From positions 1,054,001 through 1,118,000 of the forward strand of contig CAJXMW010000001.1 in the NCBI GenBank assembly GCA_913056235.1: a stretch of 64,000 bases of DNA. Direction: 5' to 3'. Every line of letters begins with the position of its first letter. Position 1 is the stretch's first letter. A model generated the notes under the pieces. It had not been told where the DNA came from. It saw only the letters and a list, made by a program, of their open reading frames with translations, and did no database searches. The translations under genes were made by a program, and so were the position numbers. Source of the DNA: an uncultured Fodinibius sp. (GTDB lineage: Bacteria > Bacteroidota > Rhodothermia > Balneolales > Balneolaceae). Positions 34,932 to 45,200 of the stretch are shown piece after piece.

Positions 34932-35522
34932 ATGTTTCAATGTAAGAAAATAACCCTTGCTGAGGGAAATTCATATAAATACGTTCTGTATAATCAGGAT
35001 GACCAGCTTTCATATGACAACTTTTTAACATTTTTGCAGCAGGATGAGGCATTCCTTGATTTCTTTATCAACGTCCTGTCGGAAATTTCCTTCTATGCCT
35101 ACCAATGGGAGACACCGCCGGTTACATCATGCACCATAGACCAGCCCTTCGAGTTCGTGGTGACAAACAGTCCCGGTATTGATTTGTCACCCGATCCCGG
35201 TCCGTTTCTACAGTACTTTAATGACCTTTATGGGGATGATGACGTGGCGGTATTCAATAACCTGGGCAAGGATGCCAAACTTATTGCCCCGGCGCCACTG
35301 GGTAATGGTCGTAATTACTCGCATATTGGCGTATTTACAGATGAAGCGCCGAAAGAACAACAGAAAACACTCTGGAAAAAAGTAGGCGAAGTGACCACAC
35401 GGCAAATATCCGATCAGCCTATCTGGCTTAACACTACTGGTGGAGGTGTGGCATGGCTGCACGTACGGCTGGATTCACGTCCCAAATATTATCGTCATCA
35501 TCCGTACTGCGAGGCTCCGTAA
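34932..35522 (+). CDS. DUF6940-like protein
   Basis: 196 residues, soluble, acidic, aromatic-rich. The C-terminal stretch WLNTTGGGVAWLHVRLDSRP, followed by KYYRH, is striking and matches my memory of DUF6940. The central part has APAPLGNGRNYSHIGVFTD. No catalytic motif is recognised. It is 15 bases after the GIY-YIG gene, so they are probably co-transcribed. The 182 bases after it contain no gene or clear terminator. Confidence 0.75.
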   Translation: MFQCKKITLAEGNSYKYVLYNQDDQLSYDNFLTFLQQDEAFLDFFINVLSEISFYAYQWETPPVTSCTIDQPFEFVVTNSPGIDLSPDPGPFLQYFNDLYGDDDVAVFNNLGKDAKLIAPAPLGNGRNYSHIGVFTDEAPKEQQKTLWKKVGEVTTRQISDQPIWLNTTGGGVAWLHVRLDSRPKYYRHHPYCEAP

Positions 35523-35704
35523 TTATGTTGGCAGATATGAGTCGGGATTTACCTTTTAGCTGGTCTTTTGCCGCCACAGATTCATAAAGTGCAGACTTCC
35601 GCGTCGGTAAGGTTATAAATCCTCGGTATCCCTTATTCGATAACAAGTAAGGCTGTTCATGAAATACTGGATCCCGCCACGATCTTAAGACTGTCGGTCC
35701 ATAA

Positions 35705-36109
35705 TTAGCTGTTTTTTACCAATCCTTGCTTTTTAGCTTCGATGCTGTAACGCGTGTGCGGTACGGCTTCTAGTCGTTCCTTGGATATTGGATTTCCTGT
35801 AGCCTGGCAAATGCCGTAGGTTTTGTTCTCAATACGTTTAAGGGCGTCGTTAATATGCTTAATATATTCGCGCGTACGCTCGATTTGTAGATAATTCATT
35901 TCAGACTCCTGCTCCTCAGAGTCTACATCCGCCATGTGATGGGCAATAGAAGAATAATCTGCATCATCTGCTTCATCGAGATTGGCCTGCGTGCTGCGGA
36001 TTTTATCCAGTTTTTCCTGTGCTTCAGCTCGGTTATCAAGGAGTAGCTTCTTAAAATGCTTTAGCTCCTTATTGCTGAGTGGGGTTTTTGTATTTTGATG
36101 ATTAGCCAT
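35705..36109 (-). CDS. TraR/DksA-family transcription factor with reduced zinc finger
   Basis: 134 residues. The N-terminal coiled coil (about 10-90) carries the acidic DEADDADYSS region equivalent to the DksA tip that enters the RNA-polymerase secondary channel. The C-terminal finger reads YGICQATGNPISKERLEAVPHTRYSIEAK. Only one of the four zinc cysteines remains, as is usual in Bacteroidota members. By analogy it would act with ppGpp on rRNA and stress promoters. It marks the right end of the core-like part; decayed IS3 DNA begins about 250 bases further on. Confidence 0.9.
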   Translation of the reverse strand: MANHQNTKTPLSNKELKHFKKLLLDNRAEAQEKLDKIRSTQANLDEADDADYSSIAHHMADVDSEEQESEMNYLQIERTREYIKHINDALKRIENKTYGICQATGNPISKERLEAVPHTRYSIEAKKQGLVKNS

Positions 36110-36369
36110 AGGTTAGGAAGTTTTGATGTTTACGTTTACTGATAATTATCAGTTTGCCACTAGGAAATCTATGGGATTGGCACTGAGATTGTTGTAATGG
36201 ATAGGCTTACAGTAGGTATCAGAGATATTCTCGGTTCTTATGAATAGCGTGGGAGAACGGTCCAGTCTAGCGGAAATATATCCATCTCGAGTTAATGGCA
36301 CTGTCCTTATAAGGAGAACTGTGTTGTTTACATAGGGAAATTGTAATTGTCTGGAATTGTTACAAAAAA

Positions 36370-37020
36370 TGGGCAGTTAGTTACCCAAGATCATGCAGAC
36401 AGTTCTTGTTGTTGGGTTAAATACTGTTGAATTTCGCTGGTGTAAGGTAGTTAGCGTGGAATGCAGCCGGTGCCGGTTATACCAAATTTCAATAAAGTTA
36501 AATATTACTCTTCGAAGTACCTCATAACTGTAGTGTTTAGGTTTTTGGGTAGTTTTTCTTTAAAGGTTTAAAAGAAGCTTTCCACTGATGTATTATCTCA
36601 GCAGTTATCTTTGCGGCTCATGCTTTGGCGAACGAAGGGTCGGGGATCCAGTCGTTTCCTAAACTCTTGGCAACAATATTATATTGGATACCTTGGTCAG
36701 CATGAAAGATTAACTTCTCCTGAGACGGGTGCTGCTAAATGGCCTCTTTTTCAGGCCGGAATAATGGTCTCACCAGTACTCATACCTTCCGAGAACGACC
36801 AACCTAAAATCTGGTGGACGGCAAGATCCATGATCGTCGTCAGGTACAGCCAACCCTGGGTGCTTGGTATATAGGTGACGTGGCTTACCCACACCTGACC
36901 CAATCGCCTGGTGGTAAAGTCCTCGATCCAATCAGTTCGGGGCCATCGGCTGGGTATGCTTGGAATCCGCGGTTGTGATACATTTCCGGCGCATCTCGCT
37001 TTTAGCTATTTATGTACCAG
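36370..37020 (-). pseudogene. Decayed IS3-family transposase (OrfB) remnant
   Basis: Read on the minus strand from about 37020, broken frames give the order typical of IS3 OrfB: MRRKCITTADSKH, MAPN, then QVWVSHVTYIPSTQGWLYL and TIMDLAVHQILGW, then FHADQGIQY, then DNTSVESFF and further down a degraded IEIWYNRHRLHS. Several frameshifts and stops interrupt it, and the first catalytic Asp (WVSDITYI in active elements) is His. It is truncated at its N-terminal side and inactive. A possible left end, beginning TGTCTGGAATTG, lies at 36349, but no matching right inverted repeat was found. Confidence 0.85.
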
Positions 37021-37186
37021 AAAACTATGCTTACAGAGCTATATGAAAAGTTTTAAATATAAAAATGGGGTGTGGTTATTCCTCCAAACTCCATCAAAAA
37101 TGCATAATGGAAGTTTTTTTGTCTTTGTTTTGTTATCTTTTGCTCTTGTTATTTTGCATTTACTTTCAATAGGGTATCCATTATAA

Positions 37187-37951
37187 ATGAAGTCTACAGT
37201 AGACCGAAGAAATAAGATCATTAAAAAGATCCAGAATGAAGGGTCTGTACGGGTTGATGAACTAAGTGAAGAGTTTGATGTTTCTACAGTTACCATTAGA
37301 AATGATTTGGATTTTTTTGAAGAAAAGGGACTTATTGACCGTACTTATGGAGGAGCCCTTTTAAGAAATAATGTTTATAACGATCCATCAATCGAAGAGA
37401 AGAAAAAGATTAATGTAGAAGAAAAAAAACGTATTGGTGAATATGCCTCTACTCTTGTAAATGATGGTGAATCGATCATATTGGATTCAGGTTCTACTAC
37501 CCGTGAAATTGCTTTTCACTTAAAAAACAAAACGAATCTGACGATTATGACCAATGCCATAAATATTGGGCTAGAATTGGCAGGCTCCTCAGGCTTAGAG
37601 ATTATGTTAACAGGGGGGGTGTTAAGAAATGAATCTTATTCGCTTGTTGGCCCTGAAGCCGAAAGAGCAATGCAAAACTATTACTTTGATACTCTTTTCT
37701 TGGGAGTTGATGGATTGGACTTTGATCATGGTCTTACAACTTCTAATCCTTTGGAAGCACAATTAAACCGTGTAATGGTAGAACGCTCAAATAGAGTTAT
37801 TGCAGTTACTGACTCGACAAAATTTGGTCGTCACAGCTTTTCCTTTATATGTAACCTCGATCCTATCGATGTTATTATTACTGACAAGAAGATTACTGCT
37901 GATTTTGAAGATAAGTTTAACAAGAGAGATATCGAGGTTGTAAAAGTATAG
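37187..37951 (+). CDS. agaR: DeoR/GlpR-family repressor, AgaR-like
   Basis: 254 residues. The N-terminal winged helix (about 5-58) has the DeoR signature VRVDELSEEFDVSTVTIRND and then RTYGGALL. The C-terminal DeoRC sugar-phosphate sensor (75-235) includes ILDSGSTTREIA, TNAINIGLEL, LTGGVLRNESYSLVGPEAE and VTDSTKFGRHSF. AgaR, the repressor of GalNAc and galactosamine genes, belongs to this family. The neighbouring agaS and aldolase genes make that role likely. It points towards the convergent minus-strand arm and is expected to bind in the 41.98-42.29 kb divergent region. Confidence 0.88.
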   Translation: MKSTVDRRNKIIKKIQNEGSVRVDELSEEFDVSTVTIRNDLDFFEEKGLIDRTYGGALLRNNVYNDPSIEEKKKINVEEKKRIGEYASTLVNDGESIILDSGSTTREIAFHLKNKTNLTIMTNAINIGLELAGSSGLEIMLTGGVLRNESYSLVGPEAERAMQNYYFDTLFLGVDGLDFDHGLTTSNPLEAQLNRVMVERSNRVIAVTDSTKFGRHSFSFICNLDPIDVIITDKKITADFEDKFNKRDIEVVKV

Positions 37952-37991
37952 TAGGATTTATTTAACTATATCATTTTAAATGGGAATACCT

Positions 37992-38984
37992 TTAAAGTTT
38001 ATACCATTCTATAGCGTTTTTCCGGTATATTTTTTTCAGGATACTACTGGACAGATTTAGTCCTTGAAAGGATGAGTCAATTTCCTCACTATTTAGTTTA
38101 TTATTTGTAGCTAGAAACTGCCAATGTGTGGTCCAACGATGTTCTAAATCTCTTTTTACACTATCTGGATTAGATGTTGGGTTACTAATGATATCAGTCC
38201 CATAGATTATGCGATTTTGGTACTTCCTAAAGAAATTTATGACCCGATCTTTGTTCTCAGCTGCATGATAATAAAGGTGTACAATACGTTCAGCAAGATC
38301 GACAGCCAGGTTAGGATATTTCTCGAGTCGTTTAGATACCTCATCTAAATTCCACTCAAGACTAGCCAAATGTAGCCCTACAAATGGAAGATTGGGATAT
38401 TCTTCTAGTATATTATCTCGAGCATTAATGTGTTGCCAATAGCCAGGGTATTCATCATGTAGATACATATGATATTCTGGATGTTTGGCAAAGTATTCTT
38501 TGTCGCCTTTTACGGTCATTTTTTCTATTGGTAACCAACAATTCTTTGGCTCCCCTTGGTGACCTAGTACAGGTATTTGGTTTTTTTCTAGAAAGCTAAA
38601 TACAGGCTTAAACTTGTTATCATCCAGCATGAGGAAGGAATTGTCTGGTTTTTGTATAGACATTCCTATGTTTTTCCAAAATTTTACCCCACTGGCTCCA
38701 TTATTAATATCCTTTTTTATCTTTTTAATAGTTTTTTCGGCCCAATCATCCCGAAATATTTCTTTGGTACTAACTGTAGCAGCATAAAACAAGTCAACTT
38801 TAGAATGGTGCCGATATTTTTGTGCAAGAACTTGTTGTTTATCAATGGAAGGAAATGCAGGAACTTCTGTGTTAATGGTTAGTAGGTCAAAATTGTGGCT
38901 TTCTGCCACTTCTAGAATGGTATCTTGGTCTGAATTGAAATGTATATGGGCATCAATTTTTGGAAAATCACCAAAAGAACACAT
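37992..38984 (-). CDS. Cytoplasmic amidohydrolase-superfamily protein (PF04909-like)
   Basis: 330 residues, no signal peptide. TIM-barrel metal-dependent hydrolase: KIDAHIHFNSD supplies the HxH ligands, VLGHQGEP and VGLHLASLEWN further His residues, and RIIYGTDIISNP the catalytic Asp. The family includes hydrolases and decarboxylases, so the substrate is open. Its start overlaps the aldolase stop by one base (TAATG), so the two are translationally coupled. No NagA/AgaA-type deacetylase is seen in this locus, so this protein is a candidate GalNAc-6-phosphate deacetylase or lactonase, by context only. A paralogue with a signal peptide lies at 47.9 kb. Confidence 0.82.
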   Translation of the reverse strand: MCSFGDFPKIDAHIHFNSDQDTILEVAESHNFDLLTINTEVPAFPSIDKQQVLAQKYRHHSKVDLFYAATVSTKEIFRDDWAEKTIKKIKKDINNGASGVKFWKNIGMSIQKPDNSFLMLDDNKFKPVFSFLEKNQIPVLGHQGEPKNCWLPIEKMTVKGDKEYFAKHPEYHMYLHDEYPGYWQHINARDNILEEYPNLPFVGLHLASLEWNLDEVSKRLEKYPNLAVDLAERIVHLYYHAAENKDRVINFFRKYQNRIIYGTDIISNPTSNPDSVKRDLEHRWTTHWQFLATNNKLNSEEIDSSFQGLNLSSSILKKIYRKNAIEWYKL

Positions 38985-39808
38985 TACGCTTGATTGACCA
39001 TTTCCATTTTCTTTGTAAGTAGCTGTTGGACATGCTTGATAGCTTTAGGAAAAACTTTCCGTAGATCAATTTCGCTAGTTTTGGGTAGTTCTTCACGTAA
39101 TGTATTCATAAAACCATTTTTGACTTCTGTAGCGACATTTATTTTCCGGATACCATTTTGGATAGCTTTTTCGATTTGCGAATCCGGTATGCCCGACCCT
39201 CCATGTAGTACTAGTGCAGCAGCCGTATTTTTCCGAATACGGTCTACCAACTTAGTATCTAAATTAGGTTCTTTGTCGTAAAAGCCGTGTGCAGAACCGA
39301 TGGCAATAGCTAGAGCATCTACTCCTGTTTTATCGACAAATTCTTGTGCCTCCTCAGGTTGGGTGAACGACGCATTTTCTTTTGACTGTCCTAGTTTGGC
39401 TATATATCCTAACTCAGCTTCTACATTAGCACCATAGGGTGCGGCAGTTTCAACTACTTCGCGAGTAATTTTACAGTTTTCTTCGAAAGGTTCTTCGCTT
39501 GCATCAATCATTACAGAGTCGTAGCCGGCATCTAATGCTCTTTTGATAAGATCAATGTCTTCTGCATGGTCCAAGTGCAACCAAGCTTGTACATCGTACT
39601 GTTGAATAGCTGTTTTGGCTAAATTAGCAGTGACATCCAGCCCTAAATAATCAATTGTATTTTTAGTAGACTGCAAAATGACGGCTGATTCCGTAGCTTT
39701 TGCAGCACTAAGGATTGCAGAAAGAGTCTCAAAATTATAAAAGTTGACAGCTAGAACAGCTTTATTTTGGTTGTCCAGTTCTTTGAAGTAATCTTGTAAA
39801 GATTTCAT
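38984..39808 (-). CDS. Class II tagatose/fructose-bisphosphate aldolase, catalytic subunit (KbaY/GatY type)
   Basis: 274-residue zinc aldolase that splits tagatose-1,6-bisphosphate into dihydroxyacetone phosphate and glyceraldehyde-3-phosphate. Ligand motifs are AWLHLDHAEDI, AIAIGSAHGFY and LVLHGGSGIPD; the last and NVATEVKNGF bind the phosphate. DSVMIDASEEPFEEN is also characteristic. Enzymes of the KbaY/GatY type need a KbaZ/GatZ partner, which is encoded 15 kb away on the plus strand at 54.9 kb. Position beside agaS and under an AgaR-like regulator supports the amino-sugar role. Confidence 0.9.
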   Translation of the reverse strand: MKSLQDYFKELDNQNKAVLAVNFYNFETLSAILSAAKATESAVILQSTKNTIDYLGLDVTANLAKTAIQQYDVQAWLHLDHAEDIDLIKRALDAGYDSVMIDASEEPFEENCKITREVVETAAPYGANVEAELGYIAKLGQSKENASFTQPEEAQEFVDKTGVDALAIAIGSAHGFYDKEPNLDTKLVDRIRKNTAAALVLHGGSGIPDSQIEKAIQNGIRKINVATEVKNGFMNTLREELPKTSEIDLRKVFPKAIKHVQQLLTKKMEMVNQA

Positions 39809-39848
39809 TGAATATGGTAGATCTTTAGCGTTTAAGGGAGAAAAAGTT

Positions 39849-41006
39849 TTAAATATAAATATTTACTCCTTCTACAACTCTAGAAATAGCTCCATTTTGT
39901 GAGGGGTTATCAGGATTCAAACTTAGATTTTTAGATTTAAGGAAACCAATTATTTGAGCAATTAATATATAAGGTATGGCGAGGAATGTTTCGGGTAGGC
40001 TGTCTAAGTCTTCAATTTGAATATATGAATCAACATAGTCATTAACTTCCTCTGTATTACCAATAGCCAAGGAATGCATCCCTAAGTTTTGAGTAGATAT
40101 TTGTTTAATTAAATCATATTGGTATTTGATAACATTTTCATCATTACTTAATAAGTAGATCAACAATGAGTTGTCATTAACTACTGCTTTTGGTCCATGT
40201 CTGAATCCCAAGAATGAATCAAACTTTCCCAGGCAGATACCATCGGATAATTCTTGGACTTTAAGGTGAGACTCTCGTGCGCAACCTAAAAGTGGACCAT
40301 CTCCCAGAAAAATAACTCTAGTAAAATCTTTGTTAGAAATTTCATGTAGTAGTTTTGAGTATTGTTGGAGTATCTTTTTACCTATTTGTACAGTTTTAGA
40401 AACAATTGGTTCATACTTTTCCAATTGGTTGATATTACTGATTATATTTGCGGCTAATACCATCCCTGAAAAGCTACCAGTCATTGCAAGTCCTTGATCT
40501 TCTGCAGGCGGGGGTAAGATAAAGGCATGAGTATTTGGTTCATTAGCTTTTTGGGCTAGTTCACCACTTTCATTACAGCTGATAATTAAATGACTAACTT
40601 CGCTGCAGTGCTTATTGGCTAACTTAATAGCAGCAATACTTTCTGGACTATTGCCAGAACGTCCAAACGATACAAGTAGTAATGGCTTCTGAACATCTAC
40701 GATATCAGTGAAATGGGTAACCAGATCGGTTGTTGGAACTGCCTTGGTGTTTTTAAAACCTGCCTTCCTGAATGAGTATTGTGCTATTTCCCCAATAAAT
40801 GCTGATGAGCCAGCTCCAGTTAAAATGATATTTAAATTTTTAGAGTTATTAATACTCTCTCGCTTAAAGAAGTCGTGAATTTCCTTTTCCTGATTTCTAA
40901 TTTTTTTGTAAACGTCAGCCCATAATTTAGGTTGTCCCAATATTTCCTTGCTGGTATGGGTATCCATATCATTAAAAACTTCTAGTATTGGTTGTGACTT
41001 ATTCAT
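39849..41006 (-). CDS. agaS: AgaS-type SIS-domain sugar isomerase/deaminase
   Basis: 385 residues with two SIS domains (about 45-190 and 215-360). AgaS converts galactosamine-6-phosphate to tagatose-6-phosphate with loss of ammonia. Motifs of the family seen here: ILTGAGSSAFIGEIAQY, VSFGRSGNSPESIAAIKLA, CNESGELAQ, TGSFSGMVLAAN, FLGDGPLLGCARESHLKVQELSDG and FLGFRHGPKAVVN, the last being the sugar-phosphate loop. It is 40 bases upstream of the aldolase gene on the same strand. The identification is firm at family level; the substrate is inferred from the locus. Confidence 0.9.
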   Translation of the reverse strand: MNKSQPILEVFNDMDTHTSKEILGQPKLWADVYKKIRNQEKEIHDFFKRESINNSKNLNIILTGAGSSAFIGEIAQYSFRKAGFKNTKAVPTTDLVTHFTDIVDVQKPLLLVSFGRSGNSPESIAAIKLANKHCSEVSHLIISCNESGELAQKANEPNTHAFILPPPAEDQGLAMTGSFSGMVLAANIISNINQLEKYEPIVSKTVQIGKKILQQYSKLLHEISNKDFTRVIFLGDGPLLGCARESHLKVQELSDGICLGKFDSFLGFRHGPKAVVNDNSLLIYLLSNDENVIKYQYDLIKQISTQNLGMHSLAIGNTEEVNDYVDSYIQIEDLDSLPETFLAIPYILIAQIIGFLKSKNLSLNPDNPSQNGAISRVVEGVNIYI

Positions 41007-41056
41007 AGCTGCAACTTATTTGCTGATAGTTCAAAATTTTTGAGACGTAAATGACA

Positions 41057-41977
41057 CTACTGAGTAGTTTCTGCAGTTAATTCTTGAGGATTTTCTTCGT
41101 CTATTTCTTCTTCATACCCCATAAGTAAGGTGGCAATTACCGCTAGTACCATTCCGGTGATAATAATTGGATGGGGGATAACAGAATAAATGCTCAGTGA
41201 TAATATAATAGTTATCACAGGTGCCAGAGCATTTGTCATAGGAGAAACAATAATTGCTTTACCATATCTGAAGGCAAATACAAGCATTAAAGCCCCCACA
41301 GAATTTAAAGTCTGTATGAGAGCAGCTAAATATGGTCCTTTAAATCCCCAATTTATAGGTTGAGAGAAGTCAGTCATAAAAATGGCAACAGGGATTAAAA
41401 TGATGGCAGTGGCCATCATATAAAAGAAAATGCTCTCAGCCTTCATGCTTTTGTTTGCAAAGCGTAATACATAGGCTTGAAACCCCCATGCGCCAAAAAC
41501 AATTAAGGCCAATACAAGCCAGAGGATTCCTGTGGTAGTACTTGTGGATGGTTCTTGATATGAAAGAAGAGGTATCGCAATTAATGCAAGTGTAATTCCG
41601 CCCCAACCAAGTTTACCGGTTTTTTCATTAAGAAATATTGTGGATAATATAATAGTTACTACCGGTGATAAAGATATTATGGGAAATACAAGATAGGCTG
41701 GACCTAAGCGAAGTGTTTCAAAAAGTATAAGCTGTCCCCCAGCTCCAGTGAAACCTGCTAATGAACCATAAATAATTGCATTTCTGGAAAAATCGAGTTC
41801 CCAATTAATATTATACAAAGCTGCTATTGCTGGTGGGATCATGGTTAGTGCCCAGACAACATATCCCAAGGTGGCAGGGAATCCAGCTTTTTCGGTTATT
41901 TCGATCAAAGCTCCCCAAACTCCCCAGAAAAGTGTGGTTATTATGGCATATACCAGCCAATTTTTTGATTTAGTCAT
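41057..41977 (-). CDS. DMT/EamA-superfamily permease, probable sugar importer of the locus
   Basis: 306 residues with about ten membrane helices and a charged C-terminal tail (EEEIDEENPQ). The two EamA-like halves are visible: GPAYLVFPIISLSPVVTIILS in the first and GKAIIVSPMTNALAPVITIIL in the second, matching positions of the internal duplication. Relatives include glucose/ribose-type uptake proteins and metabolite exporters. As first gene of the minus arm and the only inner-membrane transporter in the locus, it is the best candidate for uptake of the released sugar. Direction of transport is not shown by sequence. Confidence 0.82.
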   Translation of the reverse strand: MTKSKNWLVYAIITTLFWGVWGALIEITEKAGFPATLGYVVWALTMIPPAIAALYNINWELDFSRNAIIYGSLAGFTGAGGQLILFETLRLGPAYLVFPIISLSPVVTIILSTIFLNEKTGKLGWGGITLALIAIPLLSYQEPSTSTTTGILWLVLALIVFGAWGFQAYVLRFANKSMKAESIFFYMMATAIILIPVAIFMTDFSQPINWGFKGPYLAALIQTLNSVGALMLVFAFRYGKAIIVSPMTNALAPVITIILSLSIYSVIPHPIIITGMVLAVIATLLMGYEEEIDEENPQELTAETTQ

Positions 41978-42151
41978 AGTTAATATCTCAAATACTTAAT
42001 ATACCTTTCGATTAATAAAAATATCTTCTAATAAGTAAGGAAAAAAAAGCCAAACAGTAAAATAAAATAAATATATATTATTACTGGATTTCTCTATATG
42101 ACCCATTTAAATGCTATTAAAGTTGTTTTATGCAGTTTAAGCGCCATTATT

Positions 42152-42224
42152 ATCTTTTTGTTATTTTATTTTGATTTTGAGTTTTCGAATCCTTTAATTG
42201 ACGAGAGGAAAGGAAACAAAAGAT
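42152..42224. promoter_or_regulatory. Divergent control region with a spaced inverted repeat (candidate AgaR site)
   Basis: The 312-base gap between the divergent DMT gene and susC is AT-rich and must hold the promoters of both arms. ATCTTTTTGTT (42152-42162) and AACAAAAGAT (42215-42224) are inverted copies apart from one base. The right copy is followed by an A-rich tract and preceded by GAGGAAAGG. Whether these are operator sites is conjecture. Confidence 0.3.
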
Positions 42225-42289
42225 AAATTATGGGTTAATCGAAATAAAATCGTTACTAATTAATCACTTCAGGAAAAGGTTCTAATACA

Positions 42290-45200
42290 ATGAAAAGGAT
42301 AAAAAAAGTAAGTAGGAGCTTAGCAAGCATACGGTTAGCAATCGGGATGGTACTGTGTCTTTTTATAATTAGTGGATTGACCAACTCAGTAAATGGTCAA
42401 GGAAATGAAGTGAGGGTCACGGGAACCGTTACTGATAGTCTGGCTGGACAAACATTGATTGGTGTCAATGTTGTGGTAAAAGGTACAAACTCAGGAACAG
42501 TCACAAATGGGGATGGTGAGTTCGCACTGACAGTACCCAATAGAAATTCGGTGCTTGTGTTTTCTTATGTGGGATACAAGTCTAAGGAAGTAACTGTTGG
42601 AGACAAAAGGGATTTAAATATTCAGCTTACGAAAGATGTAGGTAGTCTGTCTGAGGTTGTAGTTGTTGGATATGGAACAAAACGAAGGGCGGATGTAACA
42701 TCTTCAATATCTTCTGTTTCCTCGGATGAAATTGCAGAACAGACTGCAACTAATCTGAATCAAGCGATGCAGGGCCGAATTTCTGGAGTAAATATTACTC
42801 AGAATAGTGGTGCACCTGGAGCAGGTATTTCGGTTGATGTTAGAGGAATTGGTACTATTGGTAATAGTAGTCCATTATATGTAATCGATGGGATTCCAGG
42901 AGGGGATATTAACTCTATAAACCCACAAAACATTGAATCAATTGAAATTCTGAAAGATGCATCTGCAGCTGCTATATATGGTGCAAATGGTGCAAACGGT
43001 GTTGTATTAGTTACTACTAAAGGAGGTAGTAGTGGCGAAACAATGGTGAATTTTGATATGACATATGGTATCCAGGAGTTATCTAATAAGGTAGACATGT
43101 TAAATGCAGAGCAATATGCTCGAATGCAGAATGAAGCGCGATCAGCATCTGGGTTACAAACTTATTGGGATAATCCATCATCATTAGGATCTGGTACTGA
43201 TTGGCAAGATGCTTTATCAAGAAATGCAGGAGTTCAAAAATATAACTTATCAGTATCTGGTGGTAATGAGAAGCTGCAGTATTTTATATCAGGTGGCCAT
43301 TATGATCAAGAAGGGGTTTTAATTGGTAGCGGTTACAATCGGTCTACCATCAGGGTAAATGCTGATTATAGGGTTTCTGATTTTTTCAAAATTGGTAATA
43401 AAATTTCATTAGCCCGTACCAATCAGGCTTCGATACCAGAAGATTATCCATTTGCTAGTGATAATCGTATTGTTGGGGCACTGGAAATGTCGCCAACAGT
43501 ACCTGTTTATAGGGATGGAACATTTGCTGGTCCGCAGGGAGATTTCGAAGGAAGTAGTCAAGGGCCTAATCCGGTTGGAATGGCAACTATTAATGATGTT
43601 GATGATGAGTCTTCTAATGTTTCAAACCGGGCATATATTGAGGTTAATCCTCTCAATAATCTTACTATCAGGTCTGAATTTGGTATAGATTACACCGACG
43701 GTAATTATTACGAATTTCAACCTACATATAGATGGGGTATTACTTCTAACGCAATTGCACAGCTTTACAGGGGAAGCAGTAACAGTTTTGGTTGGACTAG
43801 CCAAACAACTGTTAACTATTTAGATACCTTTGGTGAATATCATGATGTAGAGTTACTGGGTGGTTTTTCCATTAATGAATCTCGATATGAGTCTATTGAT
43901 GCATCTGCCCAAGGTTTTATTAATGAGGATGTAACGGTCTTGAGTGCAGCTGATCAGATAAATAGCCTATCTGAATATGCGGAAGAACAATCAATGATTG
44001 GTTATTTTGGACGTGTAAATTACTCATACAAAAACAAATATCTGTTTACAGGTAATGTACGAGTTGATGGATCTTCTAAGTTTGGAGAAGGGCATCGATA
44101 TGGTACTTTCCCTTCTTTTTCACTGGGATGGAGAGCTTCTGAAGAAGAGTTTTTATCAGATGTTGGTTTCCTAAGCAATTTGAAGTTTCGATTTAGCTGG
44201 GGGAAGTCAGGCAACTCGCAGATCGGTAATTATAATTATGCGACTCGTTTGAACTTGTCACAATATTATGTGCTTGGTGGGGGTATAGTCCCAGGAGTAG
44301 CTCCAACGAGTGTTCCCAACGAGGAGGTAAAGTGGGAAACAACTACACAAACAAATGTAGGGGTAGATATCGGACTGTTTGAAGATAAGGTCAACTTATC
44401 GGCTGACTATTATGTAAAAACTACTTCCGATATGTTGGTGCCTGTCCCGATTCCAAGTAGTGCAGGAATTACCGAAGCACCCTATCAGAATGCTGGTAAG
44501 GTGGAAAACAAAGGCTTCGAGTTATCACTTAAATATCAAGATTCTGTTGGAGACCTTTCTTACAATGTTGGAGGTAATTTCTCTACTGCGAAAAATAAAG
44601 TACTGTCTCTTGGAGGCGGTCTCCCCATTTCATCTCCCATTTTATATCGAGAATCTGTTCGTTTGACGAGAACACAAAAAGGGCGCTCTATTGGTGAGTT
44701 TTATGGTTACAAGACAAATGGTCTGTTTCAGAATCAGCAGGACATTAGTAATCATGCTACTCAACCAGGAGCGGAACCCGGTGATATTCGGTTTGTTGAT
44801 GTTAATGACGATGGGGTAATAAATGATGACGATCGAACATACATTGGAAGTCCGATTCCCGATTTCCAATATGGGTTTAATGCTGGTGTCTCCTACAAAA
44901 ACTTTGACCTGAAGTTGTTGATAAGTGGAGTCTACGGCAATGAACTTATGAACACTGTGGGTTATCGCTTGCTCAATGGTTCTCATGTTGGGAATAAAAT
45001 GGCTGGTGTTTTAGATCGATGGACAGGTGAAGGCACAAGCAATAGTATGCCTCGTCTTACTTGGAATGATCCGAACAATAATGCCCGTATTTCAGATCGA
45101 TATGTTGAGGACGGATCTTATTTACGACTTAAAAATGTTCAGATTGGTTATAATCTGCCCAATTCGTTGTTAAATAAGTTTGGAGCAAGGAAAGTCAGAG

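Noticed and set aside
36611-36874. Plus-strand frame of 87 codons
   Set aside because: It is the reverse of the IS3 transposase remnant, whose conserved motifs are on the minus strand.
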